Source: Planctomycetota bacterium (lineage in GTDB: Bacteria > Planctomycetota > Planctomycetia > Gemmatales > Gemmataceae). Taken from it: 9,466 nucleotides of DNA. The DNA is taken from contig JACQFG010000131.1 of the NCBI GenBank assembly GCA_016200155.1, forward strand, positions 1 to 9,466, given 5' to 3'. Both the position numbers and the translations under genes were made by a program. Positions 1 to 6,284 of this stretch are shown piece after piece (the stretch's first letter is position 1; every line of letters starts with the position of its first letter). Under the pieces are notes generated by a model. It did not search any database and was not told the origin of the DNA. It saw only the letters and a list, made by a program, of their open reading frames with translations.

Positions 1-1594
1 CCGGCAACCAATCCGCCGCCGACGGGTTGCGATAATCGACGACGACCTCCGCATCCTTCAGATCCAAGGGAGCCGGCGCCGGCCGATTCACGAGTGTTTG
101 CAGCACGTCCTTGATGGCGCGTTTCTGGTCGGCGGCCGCGAGCGCGAATGGGTGGAGCAAGGAGGACTCATCCTTCCGCGCCTTCGCCAGCGCTTGCTGC
201 CAGCGTTTCAAGAGCACAGGATTGAGATCTTTCGAAAGGTCCTTGATGCCAGCCGCCGTGAGCAAGTAAAGGTGGGAATTCTCAATCACCGGGACGGCCG
301 CTTTGGACATCGCCACTTGCAGCGGCCCGCGGCTTTGCACCCGCAGCTCCCAAAGCTCCTCCGCGACTTTGCGATTGTGCGCGATCGTGTCGAACCGCGC
401 CAGCCGATAGTTGCTGCTTTCGAGGATGCCGAACAGAGCGTAGTAATCCTTCGTCGAGATCGCGTCGAACTTGTGATCGTGACAACGCGCGCAGGCGACC
501 GTCAGTCCGAGGAACGTTTTGGTCATCACATCGATGCGATTGTCGAAGCGATCGGCCTGGTCCTGGCGAATATCGACGGGCGAATGGCATTCCTCGCCGA
601 GGAACCAGAACGCGGTGCCGAGGATCGATTCGTTGAATGTGTCCTCACTCCGGTCGCTCACGCTTCCGGCTCGCTTTCCCAACCGCGGCGTCTTCAGCAA
701 GTCCCCCGCAAGGTGCTCGTGGACGAACTGGTTGTACGGCACGTCGGCGTTGAACGCGCGGATCACGTAATCGCGGTAGTGATAGGCATTCGGAATGGTG
801 TAATCGAACTCGTGCCCCCGGCTCTCGGCATAGCGCACCAGGTCGAGCCAGTGCCGGCCCCAGCGTTCGCCGAAGTGCGGCGACGCGAGCAGCCGATCGA
901 CGGCGTCCTCAATGACCTTTCCCCGTTTAGCGCCCGCCGCGTCCCATGCTGCGACGAAGTCCTCCACCTCGACGCGCGTCGGCGGCAGCCCGAGGATATC
1001 AAAGTGCAGCCGCCGCAGCAGCGTGCGCGGATCGGCCGGCGCCGCCGGCTTGAGTCCCTTCGCCTCCAGCTTCGCCAGCATGAACCGATCGATGTTCGTT
1101 AGTGCCCAGTCGGCATCCTTCACGTTCGGCACATCGGCCGCCACGATCGGCTGCCAGCACCAGTGCTCCTTCTTGCGCTTCGGTAGGTTGAACTCGCTAT
1201 ACGTACTTTTCTTGATCGTCTTCTCGTCCGGCCACGGCGCGCCCATCTTGATCCACGCGGCGAGGTCGGCGATGACGGCATCGGGCAGCTTGCCCTTCTT
1301 CGGCATCTTCAGATCGACGTTGGTGTAGCTGATCGCCTCGATCAGCCGGCTCTTCGGGGGCTGCCCCGGCACGATCGCAGGCCCGTTGTCGCCGCCGCGC
1401 AGCATGCCCGCCCGGCTATCGAGAAGCAGGTCCGCCTTCAGCTTCTTCGCCGTCGCCGAGTGGCATTCGTAACAATGCTGCACCAGCACGGGCCGGATCT
1501 TCTTCTCGAAGAACTCGATCTGCTCCGCCTTGTCCTGAGCAAGAGCGGGCATGGTCCAGAGAATCGCAAGCGCGGCAAGGAGGGATCGTTTCAT
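1..1594 (-). CDS. PSCyt1-DUF1549 domain protein, exported, C-terminus outside window
   Basis: 531 codons are visible and the 3' end runs off the window. A Sec signal peptide (basic MKRS, hydrophobic core, cleavage likely after ALA at residue 19) predicts export. Residues 33-122 form a planctomycete cytochrome c domain (PSCyt1): haem motif CYECH at 41-45 and a candidate distal ligand in KMP (M97). DUF1549 begins near residue 163 (W-A-L-T-N-I-D-R-F) and contains LLRRLHFDILGLPPT, GERWGRHWLDLVRYAES and a second haem-type motif, CARCHDHKFD, at 368-372. A DUF1553 domain would normally follow. Such proteins are abundant in planctomycetes, often beside DUF1501 genes; their biochemical role is not established. 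Two CxxCH motifs suggest c-type haem and electron transfer. Residues about 305-318 (K-R-A-G-S-V-S-D-R-S-E-D) look inserted relative to the family and are encoded by a repeat described separately. No clear Shine-Dalgarno precedes the ATG; the signal peptide supports this start. Confidence 0.93.
   Translation of the reverse strand, partial: MKRSLLAALAILWTMPALAQDKAEQIEFFEKKIRPVLVQHCYECHSATAKKLKADLLLDSRAGMLRGGDNGPAIVPGQPPKSRLIEAISYTNVDLKMPKKGKLPDAVIADLAAWIKMGAPWPDEKTIKKSTYSEFNLPKRKKEHWCWQPIVAADVPNVKDADWALTNIDRFMLAKLEAKGLKPAAPADPRTLLRRLHFDILGLPPTRVEVEDFVAAWDAAGAKRGKVIEDAVDRLLASPHFGERWGRHWLDLVRYAESRGHEFDYTIPNAYHYRDYVIRAFNADVPYNQFVHEHLAGDLLKTPRLGKRAGSVSDRSEDTFNESILGTAFWFLGEECHSPVDIRQDQADRFDNRIDVMTKTFLGLTVACARCHDHKFDAISTKDYYALFGILESSNYRLARFDTIAHNRKVAEELWELRVQSRGPLQVAMSKAAVPVIENSHLYLLTAAGIKDLSKDLNPVLLKRWQQALAKARKDESSLLHPFALAAADQKRAIKDVLQTLVNRPAPAPLDLKDAEVVVDYRNPSAADWLP
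654..674. repeat. Dispersed repeat core inside the DUF1549 coding sequence
   Basis: On the plus strand this reads TCGCTCACGCTTCCGGCTC plus two bases. It matches the right arm of the palindrome at 7557-7575 at 17 of 19 positions. It sits in frame, encoding residues about 308-314 of the DUF1549 protein, between GDLLKTPRL and FNESILG, where family members as I remember them have only a few residues. No second inverted arm is present here, so it is a single unit rather than a hairpin. Confidence 0.6.
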
Positions 1595-1785
1595 GTGATT
1601 AAACTCGGCGGGAGGACGACGGCGATACGAATATGATAACGCGGATCGGAAAGAATGGCGAGGAATCGGACCACGGTTCAACTATCCCTCCCTCCCGGTG
1701 TCTTAGGGCAGCGGAGGTTTTGGCGATTTCGACAGTTGCACACTCGACGCCTGCCTTTGGCAAACCATATAGAATAGTAGAATCC

Positions 1786-1793
1786 GGAGAGGA
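1786..1793 (+). promoter_or_regulatory. Ribosome binding site for the 96-residue protein
   Basis: GGAGAGGA lies 6 bases before the ATG at 1800. It selects this start over the in-frame ATG two codons later and is one of the strongest Shine-Dalgarno sequences in the window. Confidence 0.7.
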
Positions 1794-1799
1794 ACTGAC

Positions 1800-2090
1800 A
1801 TGACGATGCAAACAAACTCTGAGTCCGCCATCTGGAACCGACTTTTTCAGCCCTCCGTCAAGACACTTTCCGTTGACGCGGCGCGATCGATCCTGAGCCT
1901 CGATTTCATGCCTGAGGACAAGAATCGGATGCGCGAACTGGCGGCGAAAGCCCGTGACGGTTCGCTCACTTCCATTGAAAAACATGAAATCAAGAACTAT
2001 GAACACGTCGGAAACCTGTTGGCGCTCTGGAAATCGAAAGCCAGGCAGCGACTGAAAAAGCTTCCCGCCGCCAACGGCTCAAGGCGTTGA
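1800..2090 (+). CDS. Small conserved protein paired with HNH endonuclease
   Basis: 96 residues, no signal peptide or membrane segment, charged and predicted mainly helical, with a basic C-terminus (K-A-R-Q-R-L-K-K-L). I recognise the pattern A-x-x-I-L-S-L-x-F-x-P-x-D-x-x-R-M-R-E-L-A-A-K-A, then G-S-L-T-x-x-E, then Y-x-x-V-G-N-L-L-A-L-W-K-S-K-A-R, as that of small proteins often found directly upstream of short HNH nucleases in planctomycetes and cyanobacteria. No function is established to my knowledge. The nuclease gene starts 6 bases after its stop, so the two are very likely co-transcribed and translationally coupled. A role as partner, DNA-binding adaptor or inhibitor of the nuclease is inference. 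Codon use is visibly less GC-rich than in neighbouring genes, which could mean transfer. Confidence 0.8.
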   Translation: MTMQTNSESAIWNRLFQPSVKTLSVDAARSILSLDFMPEDKNRMRELAAKARDGSLTSIEKHEIKNYEHVGNLLALWKSKARQRLKKLPAANGSRR

Positions 2091-2096
2091 TGCAAC

Positions 2097-2519
2097 ATGG
2101 ATCGACAACTTGCCGAGCTTGTCCGGCAGCGCGCCAAGTCCTGTTGCGAGTATTGCCAGATGCCGCAGGAATGGGATGGGTTCACGCACGAGATTGATCA
2201 CATGATTGCCCAGAAACACCATGGGCTCACCTTGGCGGGCAATCTGGTTCTGGCCTGCTTTCCATGCAACAATCACAAGGGACCGAATATCGCGGGCGTT
2301 GATCCCGTGACGCAGAGGATCACGAAGCTCTTCAATCCACGTCGGCATCAGTGGGCATTTCATTTTCGCTGGGATGGGCCAATTCTCGTGGGCCGTACGG
2401 CAATCGGGCGAACCACAATCTCTGTACTGGAAATCAATGACCCCGATCGGGTTCTGTTGCGCCAATCGCTCATCGAGGAAGGCTATTTTCCGCCGTCTGA
2501 AACGGCAAATGCCGGATAG
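2097..2519 (+). CDS. HNH endonuclease, short stand-alone type
   Basis: 140 residues, nearly all of it the nuclease domain. C17-x2-C20 (C-E-Y-C) and C54-x2-C57 (C-F-P-C) form the structural zinc site. D34-H35 in E-I-D-H-M-I-A-Q is the first catalytic/metal element, N49 in G-N-L-V-L-A-C the central Asn, and H60 in N-N-H-K-G the last His of the beta-beta-alpha metal fold, so all expected active-site residues are present. The tail P-R-R-H-Q-W-x-x-H-F-x-W and the G-R-T-T-I-x-V-L-x-x-N-D-P-x-R pattern are typical of this compact family. It should cut DNA with a divalent metal; target and role (defence, mobility, repair) are unknown. Only a weak AAGG precedes the ATG, so translation probably depends on coupling to the upstream small gene. 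It converges on argG, with 22 bases between the stops. Confidence 0.9.
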   Translation: MDRQLAELVRQRAKSCCEYCQMPQEWDGFTHEIDHMIAQKHHGLTLAGNLVLACFPCNNHKGPNIAGVDPVTQRITKLFNPRRHQWAFHFRWDGPILVGRTAIGRTTISVLEINDPDRVLLRQSLIEEGYFPPSETANAG

Positions 2520-2541
2520 TCCAAATTGCAGAGCGAATGGC

Positions 2542-3783
2542 CTACGTTATTTGCTTCATCGCCGCCAGCGCTCGCGCACTCACCGATAGCACGCGCAAAA
2601 ACCCCTCCGAGTCCGCGTGGTCGAAATCGCCGATCGCTTCCATCGATGCGTTCGCTTCCGAGTAGAGCGAGTGCGGCACATCGCTTGCCGACGCGAAGGT
2701 TGCTGCTCCCTTGTAGAGCGACACGCTGATCGTTCCGGTCATCAACGCGGCAAACGACTTGACTGCATCGAGCGCGACCTTCGACGCCAGGTCGTAGCCG
2801 TAACCCTGATAGACCTGCTTGGCGAGCATCAGCGAGAGCTGATCGAACAGTTCGCGGCTGCGGCGATCGAGCACCAGTTGCAAAAGATAGGAGTATGCGG
2901 TGCCCAGCAGCTCCATGCCGGGGGCTTCGTAGACGCCGCGGCTCTTGATGCCGACGAAGCGGTTTTCGACGAGGTGATAGCAGATGCCGACGCCGTGCTT
3001 GCCGCCGAGCGTGTTGGCAAGCGAGACCGCCTGGAACATGCTGACGTTCTTGCCGTTGATGGCGACGGGCCGGCCTTTGTCGAAGCGGATCGTCACCGTC
3101 TCGGGCTTGTCCGGAGCGTTCGTCGGCAACACGCCCATGCCCGGCGTCACGAACGTCGGCGGCGTCTCCAGCGATTCGAGCCTGCCCGCCTCGTGCGTCA
3201 GGCCGAGCAGGTTGGCGTCGGTCGAGTACGGGGCGTCCTTCGTCGCCTTGATTGGCAGCTTGCGCGCGGTGCAGTAGTCGATCATCTCACTGCGGCCACG
3301 GAACTTGGCGAGGAACGCTTCGTCGCGCCAGGGGGCGTACACTTCAAACGTCGGCTCGAGCATGTTGGTGACGAGCTGGAAGCGGACCTGGTCGTTGCCT
3401 CGCCCGGTGGAGCCATGGCTGAGAACCTTGATGCCTCGTTTGCGCATTTCGGGGAGCATGCCGGCGACGATGACGTGGCGGGCGATGCCGGTGGTGTTCC
3501 AGTAGCGCCCTTCGTAATACGCCTGGGCCTGGATGATGTCGAGCCCGGCCTCGGCGATCGCGTCGTGCAACGGGACGACGACGAGTTCCTTCGCTCCACA
3601 GGCGATCATGCGCTGGCGGACGGATTCGAAGTCGGTCTCGTCGGGCTGGGCCATGTCGGCGGTGATGCAGACGACATTGACGCCGGCCTCGGTCAGCCAG
3701 CGCGTGACGGTACAGCTATCGAGCCCGCCGGATGCGGCGAAGGCGATGGTTTTGCCCTTGAGGGTGGCGACGGTGGTACGCAT
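2542..3783 (-). CDS. argG: Argininosuccinate synthase
   Basis: 413 residues. Joins citrulline and aspartate with ATP to give argininosuccinate, the penultimate step of arginine synthesis, in the cytoplasm. The N-terminal PP-loop ATP-binding motif is A-A-S-G-G-L-D-S-C (usual form SGGLDTS, so Cys replaces the last Ser). Further family signatures are A-Q-P-D-E, H-G-S-T-G-R-G-N-D-Q-V-R-F, A-P-W-R-D, Y-S-T-D-A-N-L-L-G-L-T-H-E-A and K-S-R-G-V-Y-E-A-P-G-M. The YSTDxNxLGxTHEA form is closer to the E. coli-type enzyme than to the shorter YSIDENLWGRSIE form. The frame is open 20 codons further upstream to an ATG at 3843, but that extension is coded by the palindrome at 3794-3861 and the family N-terminus fits MRTTVATLKGKTIAFAASGG, so 3783 is chosen; a weak GGA lies 8 bases before it. 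No other arginine gene is nearby. Confidence 0.96.
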   Translation of the reverse strand: MRTTVATLKGKTIAFAASGGLDSCTVTRWLTEAGVNVVCITADMAQPDETDFESVRQRMIACGAKELVVVPLHDAIAEAGLDIIQAQAYYEGRYWNTTGIARHVIVAGMLPEMRKRGIKVLSHGSTGRGNDQVRFQLVTNMLEPTFEVYAPWRDEAFLAKFRGRSEMIDYCTARKLPIKATKDAPYSTDANLLGLTHEAGRLESLETPPTFVTPGMGVLPTNAPDKPETVTIRFDKGRPVAINGKNVSMFQAVSLANTLGGKHGVGICYHLVENRFVGIKSRGVYEAPGMELLGTAYSYLLQLVLDRRSRELFDQLSLMLAKQVYQGYGYDLASKVALDAVKSFAALMTGTISVSLYKGAATFASASDVPHSLYSEANASMEAIGDFDHADSEGFLRVLSVSARALAAMKQIT

Positions 3784-3793
3784 CGTTGGATTC

Positions 3794-3861
3794 CATATAG
3801 CCCGCCATTCATGGCGGGCCTCGCACGACGCGCATGCCCGCAATGAATGGCGGGCTATATG
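3794..3861. repeat. REP-like inverted pair of 26-base palindromic units
   Basis: Two 26-base units lie in inverted orientation (3794-3819 and 3836-3861) with 16 bases between them and differ at one position. The outer 19 bases, CATATAGCCCGCCATTCAT (3794-3812), are perfectly complementary to 3843-3861. The left unit also folds alone: GCCCGCCAT (3800-3808), loop TC, ATGGCGGGC (3811-3819). This pair-of-palindromes layout resembles bacterial REP/BIME elements. It lies between divergent genes, only 10 bases upstream of the argG start, so it is not a terminator. Confidence 0.8.
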
Positions 3862-3878
3862 TTACGGAAAAACTCGAC

Positions 3879-3907
3879 TTGATGTTGCATGTTCAAATGT
3901 ACATAAT
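3879..3907 (+). promoter_or_regulatory. Candidate sigma-70-type promoter of the radical SAM gene
   Basis: TTGATG (3879-3884), 17 bases, CATAAT (3902-3907). The -10 matches the consensus at 5 of 6 positions and the -35 at 4 of 6, with ideal spacing. Transcription would start about 6-8 bases downstream, at or next to the A of the ATG at 3914, giving a leaderless mRNA. This fits the lack of any Shine-Dalgarno sequence before that start. Confidence 0.45.
3890..3903. promoter_or_regulatory. Imperfect palindrome, possible operator between -35 and -10
   Basis: TGTTC-AAAT-GTACA: five of seven base pairs are symmetric. It lies between the proposed -35 and -10 and overlaps the -10, a classic repressor position. 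It is one base away from TGTTC-N4-GAACA, the form I recall for LexA boxes in Verrucomicrobia, a related phylum. A chance occurrence is quite possible. Confidence 0.25.
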
Positions 3908-3913
3908 CATCAC

Positions 3914-4987
3914 ATGGATGCGAACCCCCTCAAAGGCCGTGGCGCCGCCGACAATCCGCCCAATCGGTTCGAGCTGATCCGCTACGAGCCGCTCGATGAC
4001 GGCGAACCGGACGAACGCCCCGCTCCGGCGACGCAGTTCCTGCGCGATGCCACGGCGTCGATCATCGCCACCAACGATAGCCCCGATGTTCCCTTCAAGG
4101 CGTCGATCAATCCCTATCGCGGCTGCGAGCATGGCTGCATTTACTGTTACGCTCGGCCCTATCACGAATACCTCGGCTTCTCGATCGGGCTCGACTTCGA
4201 GACGAAGATCATGGTCAAGGAGGACGCGCCGACGCTGTTGCGCAAGGAACTCAACTCGAAGAAATGGACGCCGCAGATTCTCGGCATGAGCGGCGTCACC
4301 GATTGCTATCAGCCGATCGAACGTCGGCTGGAGATCACGCGGCGTTGCCTAGAGGTGCTTGTCGAGTTTCGCAATCCGGTGTGGATCGTCACGAAGAACC
4401 GCCTGGTGACGCGCGATATCGACCTGTTGCGCGAGCTGGCGAAATATAACGCCGCCGCGGTCGTCATCGCCGTGACCACGCTGGACGCGGACCTGGCCCA
4501 TGTGATGGAGCCGCGGGCGACGACGCCGGCGGGGCGACTGCAAGCGATTCGCGAGTTGAGCGCGGCCGGCATCCCGACGGCGGTGCTGATGGCGCCGGTC
4601 ATCCCCGGCCTGACCGATCACGAGATGCCCGCGATCCTGGCCGCGGCTCGGGAAGCCGGCGCCCTTCAAGCGAACTACACGATGTTGCGCCTGCCGCACG
4701 GGTTGCCGGAGCTGTTCGAAAATTGGCTCGACCAGCATTTCCCGGCAAAGAAGGACAAGGTGCTGAGCCGCATCCGCGAACTGCGTGGCGGCAACCTGAA
4801 CGACCCGCGCTTCGGCTCACGCATGCGCGGCGAAGGCGTCATCGCCGACGCGATCAAGCAGATGTTCCAGGTGACGCGCAAGAAGCTGGCGTTTCCCGCC
4901 AAGCCGCCGCTGTCCTGTGATGCATTTCGCCGGCCCGACGAGACGCCGACGGCGTTGTTCGACTCTCAAGACATGCTCACAAAATAA
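3914..4987 (+). CDS. Radical SAM protein, PA0069 / spore-photoproduct-lyase-like family
   Basis: 357 residues, cytoplasmic. The N-terminal K-G-R-G-A-x-x-N-P-x-N-R-F-E is the hallmark of the PA0069 family. The cluster-binding motif C71-x3-C75-x2-C78 (C-E-H-G-C-I-Y-C-Y) would hold a 4Fe-4S cluster that cleaves S-adenosylmethionine to make a 5'-deoxyadenosyl radical. Later elements include G-V-T-D-C-Y-Q-P-x-E, T-K-N-R-L-V-x-R-D, P-R-A-T-T-P-x-x-R-L and A-P-V-I-P-G-L-T-D, all usual for this family. It is related to spore photoproduct lyase, but the planctomycete need not make spores; the substrate is unknown and a nucleic-acid repair role is only inferred. The frame stays open upstream to 3533, across the palindrome and into argG antisense, but the family motif starts just after the ATG at 3914. 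No Shine-Dalgarno is present; a promoter placed for a leaderless message precedes it. Confidence 0.92.
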   Translation: MDANPLKGRGAADNPPNRFELIRYEPLDDGEPDERPAPATQFLRDATASIIATNDSPDVPFKASINPYRGCEHGCIYCYARPYHEYLGFSIGLDFETKIMVKEDAPTLLRKELNSKKWTPQILGMSGVTDCYQPIERRLEITRRCLEVLVEFRNPVWIVTKNRLVTRDIDLLRELAKYNAAAVVIAVTTLDADLAHVMEPRATTPAGRLQAIRELSAAGIPTAVLMAPVIPGLTDHEMPAILAAAREAGALQANYTMLRLPHGLPELFENWLDQHFPAKKDKVLSRIRELRGGNLNDPRFGSRMRGEGVIADAIKQMFQVTRKKLAFPAKPPLSCDAFRRPDETPTALFDSQDMLTK

Positions 4988-4991
4988 TGAA

Positions 4992-5040
4992 TCACAAAAT
5001 CATCATTCCAGGGCATGATTTTGTAACCATGATTTTGTGA
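4992..5040. terminator. Three-copy AT-rich hairpin between convergent genes, likely bidirectional terminator
   Basis: TCACAAAATCAT (4992-5003) is perfectly complementary to ATGATTTTGTGA (5029-5040). A second copy, ATGATTTTGT (5015-5024), can pair with the same left arm using a shorter 11-base loop. The two right arms compete, so two alternative hairpins form. It begins 5 bases after the radical SAM stop and ends 5 bases before the stop of the convergent gene at 5046. Its AT-rich stem and T runs differ from the GC-rich palindromes elsewhere in the window. Confidence 0.6.
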
Positions 5041-5045
5041 AATGG

Positions 5046-6200
5046 TTATTTTTTCTCGCCGACCGAGGTGCGAAACGCGAAGTTCGCATAGGCGTCCTTC
5101 GCCTCGACGGTGTACTTCCAGGTGCCGCGCTCGGCGTTGGCGACTTCGAGGATCGTCGTACCGTCGCAGTCCTGCGTGAATTGCTGGCCGCTGGGCGACT
5201 TGATGTTGAAGCGAAGCTTGTAGCCCTCGTTGCGAAAGCCGAGGGCGAACCGCAGCGTGCAGACCTGCGGGTTGTCGTACGTCTTCTCGATCTTGTCTTT
5301 CTTGGGCGTGCTCAGCAGGTTCGAGCCCTGCGGCGCGAATCCGCCTTTCTCCATCGACGCATTCAGCTCGGCGTCGATGCCGGCGGTCACCAGGCTGAAG
5401 ACGAGATATTGCAGCAGCATCTCTTCAATGCGGCTATTCTGGGCCTCGTTGTGGAACGACGTGAAGATGACCGTCCCCTTGCCGAACGTGAAGCGGACCA
5501 TGAGCGGCGCCGTGGTGAGCGGCTGACCGGGGCCCTTCTTCTTGTAGGTTCCCTTGATCAGCACCTGCGTGCCCGGACCGCCAAACGCCGCGGCTTTCCA
5601 GTCGCCCATGTCGAACTTGAGTTTGATCTTTTTCGCGTCGATGGCCTTGCTCAGGTCGGCGTCAACGATGTCCGCTTCAACAACCGGCTGGGCGATCCCG
5701 TCGGCGACCAGGCTGGGTTGCGCCATGTCCTTGAAGGCGGCCGCGAGGTTCTCGTAGCGATAATCGGAAGCATAGAGAATGCCGCCATTGGCGACGTAGG
5801 TTTGCAAGGGATCGATCATCTTGTCGACGTCGCCCGGGGGCCGGCAGGTAAGAAACAGCACGTCGTACTCGTTGAGCTTCTTGTCCTGGTGCAGCTTGAT
5901 GACCTGGTCGTCGGTGATTTCGTCGAACGCATAACCCTCGCCGAGCCCGGTCAGCAGCTTGCCCATGTCGTCCCATTTCTTGACTTTCCCGGTGATCCCG
6001 TCGGTCGACTCCTGCGTCTTCGTGACAGCGAGCTTGAGCTTCTTGGAGGCGCCTTTGGAATCCTGGATGACCTTGACGTTCTCCAGGGTGTTCGCGGCCG
6101 GGCGGGCGATGAACCAGTCGACCGCGAAGACGATCAGCAGCGCGAAGAACAGGCCGGCGGCGGCGGTGGCATCGATGATGTACTTGACGAAATCGGGCAT
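5046..6200 (-). CDS. Membrane-anchored protein with class I amidotransferase-like fold
   Basis: 384 residues. One N-terminal membrane helix (about 12-32, A-G-L-F-F-A-L-L-I-V-F-A-V-D-W-F-I-A) is followed by a soluble part, probably extracytoplasmic. Residues 110-150 (Y-D-V-L-F-L-T-C-R, then Y-V-A-N-G-G-I-L-Y-A-S-D) and the later F-G-K-G-T-V-I-F-T-S-F-H-N-E-A-Q resemble the Rossmann-like core of glutamine-amidotransferase/ThuA-type domains. No nucleophile-elbow Cys is seen after the GG-I-L-Y strand, so it is probably a binding rather than a catalytic domain. The C-terminal 80 or so residues look like a beta-sandwich with two Cys (Q-V-C-T-L and Q-D-C-D-G) that could form a disulfide. An upstream in-frame ATG at 6218 exists, but GGGAG seven bases before 6200 favours this start. 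It follows the FHA gene on the same strand by 84 bases, suggesting a joint function. Not assigned to a named family. Confidence 0.8.
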   Translation of the reverse strand: MPDFVKYIIDATAAAGLFFALLIVFAVDWFIARPAANTLENVKVIQDSKGASKKLKLAVTKTQESTDGITGKVKKWDDMGKLLTGLGEGYAFDEITDDQVIKLHQDKKLNEYDVLFLTCRPPGDVDKMIDPLQTYVANGGILYASDYRYENLAAAFKDMAQPSLVADGIAQPVVEADIVDADLSKAIDAKKIKLKFDMGDWKAAAFGGPGTQVLIKGTYKKKGPGQPLTTAPLMVRFTFGKGTVIFTSFHNEAQNSRIEEMLLQYLVFSLVTAGIDAELNASMEKGGFAPQGSNLLSTPKKDKIEKTYDNPQVCTLRFALGFRNEGYKLRFNIKSPSGQQFTQDCDGTTILEVANAERGTWKYTVEAKDAYANFAFRTSVGEKK

Positions 6201-6207
6201 GGTGGAA

Positions 6208-6212
6208 CTCCC
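6208..6212 (-). promoter_or_regulatory. Ribosome binding site choosing the start at 6200
   Basis: Minus-strand GGGAG is 7 bases before the ATG at 6200-6198 and lies inside the frame that would be added by the alternative ATG at 6218. Confidence 0.6.
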
Positions 6213-6225
6213 ATTCATTTCGGTC

Positions 6226-6273
6226 GTTTACGTTTAGCGCTCGCGTGGCGCCGCGCGAGCGCTAAACGTAAAC
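6226..6273. repeat. Perfect 20-bp inverted repeat in the FHA/amidotransferase-fold spacer
   Basis: GTTTACGTTTAGCGCTCGCG (6226-6245) is exactly complementary to 6254-6273, with an 8-base loop TGGCGCCG. No T run follows on either strand, so it is not a standard intrinsic terminator. Its outer 19 bases (6224-6242) share 14 of 19 positions with the palindrome at 7557-7575, marking both as members of one divergent family. As a transcribed hairpin it could still affect read-through or mRNA decay between the two minus-strand genes. Confidence 0.85.
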
Positions 6274-6284
6274 GGGAAACCAGC

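Noticed and set aside
98..1102. A 334-codon plus-strand open frame.
   Set aside because: It is antisense to the DUF1549 gene, whose frame shows a signal peptide, haem motifs and family signatures. The antisense product has none.
1595..1799. A promoter pair or RNA gene in the divergent spacer.
   Set aside because: TATCAT-like and TATAGAAT-like boxes can be found on the two strands, but neither has a convincing -35, and no stable hairpin or RNA family stands out.
3784..3843. Upstream start of argG adding 20 residues with two Cys.
   Set aside because: The extension is coded by the palindromic element, has no Shine-Dalgarno sequence and is absent from the family N-terminus.
2617..3846. A 409-codon plus-strand open frame opposite argG.
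   Set aside because: Its composition (Asp/Arg/Val/Ala-rich) mirrors the argG codons; argG is unambiguous.
3533..3913. Long N-terminal extension of the radical SAM frame.
   Set aside because: It runs through the palindrome and antisense to argG; the family motif begins just after the ATG at 3914.
3914..4987. Calling the radical SAM gene a true spore photoproduct lyase (splB).
   Set aside because: The N-terminal motif is that of the PA0069 family, and nothing in the window supports sporulation.
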